Positions 56,790 to 64,000 of a DNA stretch of 64,000 bases are shown piece after piece (within the stretch, counting starts at the first letter, position 1; each line of letters starts with the position of its first letter). Where the stretch lies: the NCBI GenBank assembly GCA_009363875.1, contig CM018683.1, positions 47,109,711-47,173,710 of the forward strand, read 5' to 3'. Source of the DNA: Mikania micrantha (lineage: Eukaryota; Streptophyta; Magnoliopsida; Asterales; Asteraceae). Under the pieces are notes generated by a model. That model made no database searches. It saw only the letters and a list, made by a program, of their open reading frames with translations, and was not told the origin of the DNA. The position numbers were made by a program, and so were the translations under genes.

Positions 56790-58136
56790 TTAGTTGAATT
56801 TGGGAACCCAAGCCTTTACAGTCTTGGGTTGACCCAAAGAGTCCAGGATTTTCATTTCAATCCATTGTCCATCTGAGTTTAATTTATCAGGAGGTTTAGA
56901 AACAGGAGTTTCAGAGGACTTGGCCATCCAAATAGTGTTTTTGCTAAAAGATTTCTTTAAATACACTGATGATGGCTTGGATTGTTTCTCAAAAACAATT
57001 TTGGGTGTATCATGATCAATAATAACCCGTTTACCCTGATCTTGAGGGTTGATGGGTGAAATATGTTTGAGTTTAACCTGAGGTAATTGACAAGCAGATT
57101 TTACCTCTTTAACAAAATGCTGATTTTGTTTTCGATGTGGCGCAACTTGTGATCTAATCAGATGAGGACAGAATCTAGAAAAATGTCCAAGTGCACCACA
57201 CTCAAAACAAACCCTTTTATCTTTGTGATAAAATTGTTTAGTTTTAAAACAAGACTGTTTGTTTTGATGAAAATTATTTGTTTTTGTCTTGTTTTGCTTA
57301 AAACCCAAACCCTTTGTCCCATTAAAAACATGATTTTCATTTTTGTTGGACTCATTTACTTCACCATCCTGTGAAGACTTCACAAAGCATATGGCTTTGG
57401 AGAATTTTGAAGACATGTTTGTCTTAGATGAGATTGGGTCAACCTTTTTGACACCAGAAGTCTGATTCTTGACAATGGACACTTGAGGAGGAACATCAGA
57501 ATCATCCTCAGAATCAGATACCCAATCTTCAACCACTCCCTCCACAAAAGATTCCTCAGACAATGAGGAACCCTCATCAGTAATGATTCCAATTGGATCA
57601 ATTACTAATAGAGTTTTAATTTGAAAATCTTTAATTTTTTTGTCATTAGGTGAATTGACAAAACTATTTAATACTGGTGGAGGACAATGGTTGTACTTTG
57701 CCTCTTTTCCCTTACCCTTTAGATCAGTCCCTTTACTGATCATGTGCTCAATGATGTATGAAGAGCTCTCATAGCTCTTGAGCTTCTGACTCAAAGTCTC
57801 ATAGTCACATTCGACTATGGCTAATTTCTTCTTTGTCTCATTAATAGTGTTGAGATAAGAAGTAATAGCATCTTGCTTATTCAGTACAGCAATCTCAGCC
57901 TCATGCAATTGCCTGTTTAATAAGTCAATTTTAGCATGAAAATCTTTTTCATTTGATTTCAACATCCTGTTTGCCTCAATGCATTGGTTGAGATCACTGA
58001 TCAGGTCAGCATTATGTTGTTGATAAGCCAAAACCTTACTTTCAAGGTCAACACAATTAAAACAACCAGAATGAGATGAAGAACAGTCATCATATACCTG
58101 ATGAGACTGAGATGAGGCAGAAGTATTCACCATCAA
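56790..58136 (-). pseudogene. Copia A gag, C-terminal half with second CCHC knuckle
   Basis: 448 codons. A Cys/Ser-rich start, a coiled coil (about residues 25-130, LNRQLHEAEIAVLNKQDAI), an acidic stretch (WVSDSEDDSDVP), then the knuckle CFECGALGHFSRFC. It ends KTVKAWVPKFN and TAA at 56790-56792, the same place where copia B gag ends (AWVPIRN-stop). In frame with the N-terminal half except for a TAA... stop near 58167. Confidence 0.8.
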
Positions 58137-58166
58137 AGCAAATTGTGTTGTAGATTGTTCTTCAGA

Positions 58167-59758
58167 CTAAGCATCTGACTCTCCTTGAGCTTCTGAATCT
58201 GATGTGCTTTCTGATTCTGATTCTGATGATTCATCCAGACTTGTCTTTGTTTCTTTTGAATTTCTTTCATCAACAGATTCAGCAGCTTCCTTGATCACTG
58301 CAACACAAGCTTTATCTTCACCTCCCTTATCAGAATTAAATCTGAAATCCCAGTTTTCTCCTTCATCATTCTGAACCATAAAACCCTTGCTTGCATTGGA
58401 TGAGCTAGTTTGAGCAGGAATCTCAATGGGTACTAGTCTCCTTTCTAGGTTAGCAGCAGATGATCTTTGATTCTGAAATGGATTGCGGTTACCCATCTTC
58501 TTTGGCTTGTTGCATTGTCTTGCAAAGTGACCTTTATCACCACAGTTATAGCAAGTAACAGATAACATATCAAATCCAAACTTTGAATCATTGTTGAGAT
58601 TGATGTCTTTCCCAGTTCTCTTGACAAAGTCTTTTGCTCTTCTAACAGCACTTGCAAGAGCCCACATGATGTCTATCCTCTCCATATCATCTGGATCAAT
58701 CTGAGAGTAATCTTCATTTGTCAAGTGTGGGTTACCAATTTGCCCAGCCAATAACCCATCATAAGAACTCACAAAAGTAGACAAAAGACCCATATGCTCT
58801 TTAGCAACCTCCACAGTTACTTTGTCAAAATTTTCTGTCTTCAGATTGATGACAGAATGATTATCCTCCTTCTGAGATGTAGAGGCTGTAGCAAACTGAC
58901 TAAAATGTGTCTGACTTGAAACAGGAGCTTCTTTGGTCTGTGAAACAAATGTTGTTTTCAGAGGAGCATATGAAGAAGCTCTTTCCACAGTAGGAGTAGA
59001 GTAATACAGTGAAGGATCTTTAACTTATGCAACTCACTTTTCTTTCCACTTGTTCTCTATCTCCTGTTCCTTCAGCTTCTGAATGAAATCATTAATGTCC
59101 ATGTTAGCAATCATCTCACTCTGTTTCAGGACCATCAGAAAGGATTCCCACTTGAGAGGAAATGCATCAGCCAGACACTGGATCTTCTCTTGTGTAGTAG
59201 TCTTGACTTGATGATTGTTGACCTCACTAAGAAGATGATAAAATCTTGCAATCAAGTCATCCAAAGACTCATTTCCCACACGCATGAAGCTATTGAACTC
59301 TTTCTTCAAAGCTTTAGAATTGATGCTTTTCAGTGCATCATTTCCTCATATCTCTGCTGCAAGGCATCCCACAATAGTTTGGAAGAAGTAAACTGTCAGA
59401 TTTGATGAAAAATGTCTGTAGCAATGGACTGGGATAATATTGCATAAGCCTTCTTCTCAAAATCATACAACTTCCTCTGTGGCTCTGTCATCCGTGTGAC
59501 AAGCATAGGTGATCCATCTTCATTAAGCGCCCTCAGGTATCTACTCTCTATCATCATCCAAAGATTGGTATCCACTCCATTAATATGAATCTCAAATCGA
59601 TACTTCCAAGGTGGATAGTCATCTAAGGAAAGTAAGTATGGAGCTTTGTTTGAATTCTGTGTCTCTGTCTCAGTAAGCAACAAGTTCTGAATTCTGTGAT
59701 TCTGATTGGCCATCAATGCAAGTTCTTCCATTTTGTCAAGAGTAAACTGATCCAACAC
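58167..59758 (-). pseudogene. Copia A gag, N-terminal half with first CCHC knuckle
   Basis: Frames 59758-59396, 59309-59034 and 58988-58167. The N-terminal capsid-like domain (PYLLSLDDYPPWKYRFEIH, MKKEFNSFMRVGNESLDDLI) is cut by stops near 59396 and 59320. The knuckle CYNCGDKGHFARQC is near 58555-58515. A Ser/Glu-rich end precedes the stop at 58167. ATG at 59758 or the later in-frame ATGs are both possible starts. Two separate knuckles in one Gag is unusual for copia but is shared with copia B. Confidence 0.8.
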
Positions 59759-59769
59759 TTAGAAAATTT

Positions 59770-60090
59770 GGCAAAAACTAATGGCCGAATGAAGTCACAA
59801 CAGGCGAATGTCGAGGTCCGAATGAGTCCGAATGAACTTAGTAGGCCGAATGACTCTTCTGATACGAATGAGGAGACAGCCGAATGACTTGTTGAACGAA
59901 TAGCTTGTCTGGCACGAATGAGTGGTTGACCGAATGGCTAATCAACCGAATGAAGATTATTCAGCCGAATGAGTGGCTATTTGTATGAGCTCTTGGACCG
60001 AATGAGACCTATTCGGCCGAATGACCTATTCGGCCGAATGACCTATTCGCACAATAGCTAATCTCCTGGTCGACTCATTCGCATAAACTG
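59770..60090. repeat. CGAATGA block in the gag leader of copia A
   Basis: About nineteen CGAAT or ATTCG words in 300 bases, mostly [GA]CCGAATGA, plus two ATTCGGCCGAAT palindromes near 60010-60045. Spacing is irregular (10-35 bases), so this is not a simple tandem array. It lies just upstream of the gag ATG. Confidence 0.9.
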
Positions 60091-60342
60091 GGGTTTCAGC
60101 AACAAAAAATTCAATATCTCTAGATTTTGATCTAATCTGACCACCAAATTTGGTATGCAACCTCAAGAAAATGTTCCTAAGCCTTAGGAATGCACTATGG
60201 ACCAAAACACTCAGAAAAACCCACGATTTTATAATGAAACAGTAACTTGGAGACTAAGAAACTCAGGGTTTTTGAAAATCTCAAATCTACAATCTGAAAT
60301 ATGATGATTTGGATCGAAAATCGAGCAGAATCAAGAGCCAAA

Positions 60343-60357
60343 GCTCTGATACCACTT
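60343..60357 (-). other. Copia A primer binding site
   Basis: On the - strand AAGTGGTATCAGAGC follows the LTR end CTACA; TGGTATCAGAGC complements initiator Met tRNA. Confidence 0.92.
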
Positions 60358-60988
60358 TGTAGGACCTAAGAAACCCTAGGAAACACCTTGGTTCCTTGCA
60401 GAATCTGCTCGGCAGGCCCTTGAATAGTGTGGAATCCTATTCAAGGGTTTTCCAATCGAAATCACCAATCCCCGTTGCAATCCGATGATGTAGAATCAAC
60501 GTTTTGATCGAAATCAAACACCACGGGGTGAGAAACGAACTTGGACAGGAAGTGGCGGCTCAAAACCCTAGGGGAATGATAGGGAAGGCTCAGGAGTCAG
60601 AGAGAATGCCTAAAAGTTGGTGAAACATTCTGTTTGCAGTCCTATATACAGACTGAGCTCATTCGGCCGAATGAGTTGTGCGAAACACTCATTCGGGCGA
60701 ATGGCTCAGCCGAATGGGCTGGTCAACCGAATGAGTCATGTGAGTGACTCATTCGTTCGCCTCAACCATTCGCTAGGCGTTCATTCGTGCGAAAGGACTC
60801 GTTCGTAGGAACCATTCGCACGAATGGGTCTGTAACATAGTTAAAGTCAAAGTCAAACATAGTTAAACATATTAAACTCAATTAAAAATATACGAACAAT
60901 ACAGAAAAGTCGATTTCATTACTAACATGAACTTTACACAATCAAAGACATACAAAATACAGAACTAGGGACATTACATGCATCAACA
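60358..60988 (-). repeat. Copia A 5' LTR (631 bp)
   Basis: Partner of 32336-32967. The TATA region is CCTATATATA near 60641-60650, and the CGAATGA/ATTCG block is at 60660-60830. Followed by TTGAT (60989-60993). Confidence 0.93.
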
Positions 60989-61223
60989 TTGATAGATGCG
61001 GAAATTCTATCAACTTGATTTTGCAAAACAGATTGAAACAAAATACAGAAAGCAATTATAAATTCAAGGTCAACGTATATTGTATTCAACTGTTGAGTTT
61101 ACAAGTCTTCACTCAAGCACATACCCCTTTCCTGCTAACTTACAAGTGAAGGATTATATACTAAGACCTACAGTTGTATCCTTGTAGGGATACACGGCTG
61201 GACAAAACACTATAAACAAACGC
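60989..61223 (-). repeat. Rest of the split copia B 5' LTR
   Basis: After TTGAT the sequence AGATGCGGAAATTC..., read on the - strand, joins that at 32330. Over 61130-61223 it resembles copia F's LTR on the opposite strand (CTTAGTATATAATC, GAGGATACA/AAGGATACA). It is cut at about 61223 by a gypsy fragment. Confidence 0.75.
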
Positions 61224-61451
61224 ACCCCGACGTGTTCTATTGTCAGTTGGCCTTACAAGACTTGATCCAGAGATATTTTGGTGCGCATTAGCCTCAATGG
61301 GCCTTACAATATGGATTGTATTCAATGAATGTTTGGTTTAATGTTAATAATGAATGCCTTAAATATTGAAGCTTGTTAATAGCACCATTAGCTAATGAAC
61401 AGTCTCAAATCGCGCCCCGACGTGTTCTATTGTCAGTCGGGGTGTGACACT
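61224..61451 (+). repeat. Gypsy-type LTR end fragment with a 28-bp direct repeat
   Basis: Ends GGGGTGTGACA at 61451, the same end as other gypsy LTRs here. CCCCGACGTGTTCTATTGTC plus 8 bases occurs at 61227 and again at 61415. No coding sequence. Confidence 0.55.
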
Positions 61452-61545
61452 GCCATAGGTGTAGCAACTGAGGAAGCTGCATAGGAAGAGGGAGTAGGGG
61501 AGGAACAAGAGATCAGGGCTCAAAGCACTATGATTGTATATAAAG

Positions 61546-61902
61546 GACCTTAAGTATTCAGAAGAAGAAAAATAATGCCCAAAAGATCTGGAAAAGAGAA
61601 TCTGAATCTGATTCTGAACCTATAAGTGCACCTGAACCTTTAAATGCATATATTCAAATTATAGAGTGGAACTTTAGTGCATCTGAACAATTGTTCACTT
61701 TGAGAGCGAGTAACAATGGGATCATGAAGCTTCCTCTTCAAAAGCATCAACTTGTTCCTGCCCCGGTGGTATATGATCTTGAAAGGCTCCGTCTCATCAA
61801 CCCAGACAACCACAAAGATGGAAGGATTGCCATAAGGTGGGCCAAGGCAACAGCTGCGACTCTAAAGAAATTAAATGAAGTTTTGGAAGCATCAGCCTAG
61901 GG
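61546..61902 (+). pseudogene. Copia F accessory ORF, C-terminal fragment
   Basis: Open from about 61546 to a TAG at 61900. Charged start (KRESESDSEP), then LRASNNGIMKLPLQKHQLVP, DGRIAIRWAKA and a short helical end (TLKKLNEVLEASA). It stops right at the polypurine tract, the position expected for the last ORF of such elements. Upstream in-frame stops (near 61540) and no start codon make it a fragment. Family assignment rests on position only. Confidence 0.55.
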
Positions 61903-61910
61903 GTGGAGAG

Positions 61911-62672
61911 TGTAAGATGTATAGAGGTGGTGCTTCTAAAATATTCTAGGTCCTTGACCTCACCAATGTCTCAGAAGCCAAATGCAACCATCAGAAGGAT
62001 AAAGTTATCCTTCGAAAGTTTTCAGTCCTTGGAAGAATTGTTAAACCTTGGGAAGACCTAATACTTCTGGAAGATGACTTTCTTCTCCTAATGACAATAC
62101 AGAAGATCAAGCTTCAAGCTTCCGATAAAATAACATCCGAGATGATTCCTCTGCTCATACCTATCTTGTTCAAGAAGGTTTCAAAGGTGCTTTCAATCAT
62201 TAGAACCAGATCAGAAGACATTTCTATGATAGTCAGCAACATGGTATAACTGTCACATCAACAGAAGACAATTTGCATTAATTATGTTTGTAGTATAGGC
62301 ATTTAATGTAAAAGTTAAAGAAGTTATTTGTATTAATTGTAATTAATATGGCTTGGCCTATCAAGCATTAACAGCATAGTAGATTTAGCATTAGTTTGTT
62401 TCTAGTATTTGCCAAGCCTTGTATTCCTTCGAGGATACAGCTGTAGTTCTTAGTATATAATCTTTCACTTGTAACTTAGAAATCGTGCATGATTAGAGAG
62501 TCTTGTAGACTTTTCAGTTGAGAGAAATATACTTTGAGCTTGAAGTATTATGTGTTCTTTATCGTTCGTAATTATCGTGTGTGTACAAAGATTGATAGAG
62601 ATTCTGCATCTATCAATCTTATAGAAGCTAAATTGTCTAAGTGTTGTGTAAGGTGCATAACCCGATCCAACA
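61911..62672 (+). repeat. Copia F 3' LTR (762 bp)
   Basis: TG...CA ends with PPT directly before. CTTAGTATATAATC near 62446-62460 is a likely TATA region. The sense end GCATCTATCAATC..TCCAACA is shared with copia B's LTR. No partner LTR in the window. Confidence 0.7.
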
Positions 62673-63908
62673 CTTTTGATATATTTGTTTTGTGGTTTCA
62701 ACTAACCCAACATGCTTTTTACCCAAACCATTTTTGTCATCCCATTTTTGGCATGAGTGGCTGACCTGGAATTTTTTTCTTATGGGGTCATTTTTTCCTT
62801 ATACTCTTGTTTCTACTTGATGATACAATTTATATATCTTGTCCGGGTTGACGGATCGAGTCGGATCGGGTCAAATGAAATAATAACATAACTGAAATAT
62901 GTTGATATTTAAAAGCAAATAATAAAAACATAATGTCAATAGAAATGAAAAAACCCTTATATTTTAAAGTTGTTGTCTATGAGTTTTTATATCTTTTGTA
63001 AGTGTTCTATCACGATTATGTACTAAACATTCCCAAATAACTTTCTTTTGAATATAATAAATGCAAGAAATTCCAAATTGACGTAATTATGGTGGTATAA
63101 AGTTAGGGATTTGAGGGTAATCCCGCAGTTAAACATGGTAATAATTTATAATTTAAAAGAAACTTCGGATTCGAACCCTATGCGTGTTTTAATAAAAGGA
63201 ACCATAATTCTTACAATAACCATTGTATCAAATTCAATTTAAGTGGTTTAAATCATATTTAACTATATTATGGGTCAAAAGTAAATTGCAATATAAGTTC
63301 TATTAACGAGCTAAGAATCAATGGGGCATGTACGTGACCCTGATCCACATAATAATTTAGGTTTGCTCACGTTTTTCTCCTCTCGTAAAGAAAGTTTCTG
63401 GTGTGGTTGCAGGAAACCAAGATTGTTGTATGGGAAGGAAAATGAGGGTCAAAGGCTACAAAGTTCTTTTTAATATGCATACTATCACCTATCTGCATTT
63501 ACCAAATCGTAATCTCGGTATCCGTGACATCAAGAGGGGTCATGGGCAGATGTAGGCAGACTACACCGCGATTCGACTCGTTAGTAGGAAAAAAAGTTCC
63601 GAAAAAGTTAAACAATAGAGTGAACCAATTAATATTTTAGGAGTGAATCCTGAGATCAAACCAATAAGATTTTTCCAAATGTGAATTTTTAATGTAAATT
63701 TCATAGCAATTTGTCAACTTAATTAAGCCAAGTGATCTTTGTTAAAGAAATCTCGATAAATCAATGATTAGATTTCTATATGATCATGTTAAAATCACTT
63801 TTCGGTCAAATAAATTTAGCAAGCAAAATGGTAGTTATTAGTGGTTAAACTCTCAGATCAAGTTAATTTTGGACATACAAACTTAGCATATTTCGTTTAG
63901 GTTTCGGG
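62673..63908. other. No gene recognised
   Basis: AT-rich sequence with no long frame and no retroelement motif that I recognise. This may be older flanking DNA outside the nest. Confidence 0.5.
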
Positions 63909-64000
63909 ATGTTGCCCCGAACCCTACAACGAATGTTTTCCCCTAGACCCATGCCTCCTGAATGGCCAGCAGGACCGCCACCTTCGACCCCGCAAGGGCG
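63909..64000 (+). CDS. Start of a proline-rich ORF running off the window
   Basis: ATG at 63909, open to the end (30 codons). Starts MLPRTLQRMF, then proline-rich (MPPEWPAGPPPSTPQG). The region is more GC-rich than its surroundings. It could be the start of a gag (chromovirus gag here also starts proline-rich) or of a host gene. Not enough sequence to decide. Confidence 0.25.
   Translation, partial: MLPRTLQRMFSPRPMPPEWPAGPPPSTPQG

Larger units (their letters stand above)
32336..60988 (-). mobile_element. Copia A: SIRE/Maximus-like element holding chromovirus E
   Basis: LTRs at 32336-32967 and 60358-60988, PPT next to the first, PBS next to the second, and target duplication TTGAT at 32331-32335 and 60989-60993. 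The order (-) is gag, protease, integrase, RT/RNase H, internal PPT, spacer with promoter, then a long accessory region interrupted by chromovirus E at 34987-50041. A hand count over the first ~245 bases of the two LTRs finds about 20 differences, so it is clearly older than copia C. Confidence 0.93.
61452..62672 (+). mobile_element. Copia F: 3' end of a copia element related to copia B
   Basis: C-terminal end of an accessory ORF (to 61902), a PPT (GGGGTGGAGAG, 61900-61910) and a 3' LTR (61911-62672, TGTAAGATG...ATCCAACA). The LTR end matches the copia B LTR end at 32275-32335. The 5' side is cut at 61451 by a gypsy fragment. Confidence 0.75.

Noticed and set aside
62534..62764. 76-codon + ORF across the copia F LTR end
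   Set aside because: Crosses the LTR boundary at 62672; chance frame.
1..64000. An active, fully autonomous retrotransposon
   Set aside because: Every pol region in the window has at least one stop, frameshift or deletion; copia C lacks pol.

Overview
The window is plant nuclear DNA made almost entirely of nested LTR retrotransposons. I see no host protein gene that I can support. Two superfamilies are present: Ty1/copia elements of SIRE/Maximus-like type (long Gag with two CCHC knuckles, D-x35-E integrase, YVDD-type reverse transcriptase, initiator-Met PBS) and Ty3/gypsy chromoviruses (DTG protease, FIDD reverse transcriptase, C-terminal chromodomain-like tail). The accessory ORFs downstream of copia pol resemble proteins I remember from daisy-family genomes (Tanacetum and relatives), so Asteraceae is my best guess; this is inference from memory.

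Layout. 1-5535: copia D (+), 5'-truncated, pol followed by a spacer and the first codons of an accessory ORF. 5536-6444: an accessory ORF on the - strand with its own TATA box, probably belonging to copia B. 6445-26174: a chromovirus LTR-internal-LTR-internal array (-); its first LTR is split by copia C (8752-14392), a young element that lost gag to RT but keeps two open accessory ORFs. 26175-32335: body of copia B (-), whose 5' LTR resumes at 60989-61223. 32336-60988: copia A (-), inserted into that LTR with TSD TTGAT. Inside its accessory ORF sits chromovirus E (34987-50041, +, TSD AAATC), and inside E's 3' LTR sits a solo LTR (46304-48895, TSD AAAAC). The nest is therefore four deep: B holds A, A holds E, E holds the solo LTR. 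61224-61451 is a gypsy LTR fragment, 61452-62672 the 3' end of copia F (+), and 62673-64000 is unassigned apart from a short proline-rich ORF running off the end.

Most striking pattern. The accessory (env-position) ORFs of the copia elements look like separate transcription units. Between pol and the ORF lie, in order, an internal polypurine tract (A and D), a cluster of short family-specific motifs, a TATA box, a leader, and in A and D a 3' splice-acceptor-like sequence touching the ATG. In A and C the same motif also clusters upstream of the LTR TATA box. In A the motif (CGAATGA/TCATTCG) is shared with the LTRs of the unrelated chromoviruses. This suggests an internal, LTR-like promoter for the accessory protein.

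State of the genes. Nearly all pol and gag frames are broken. Only copia C has near-identical LTRs. Copies A, B, D, E and the array carry stops, frameshifts and deletions, many of the stops being of the C-to-T or G-to-A kind expected from methylated DNA.
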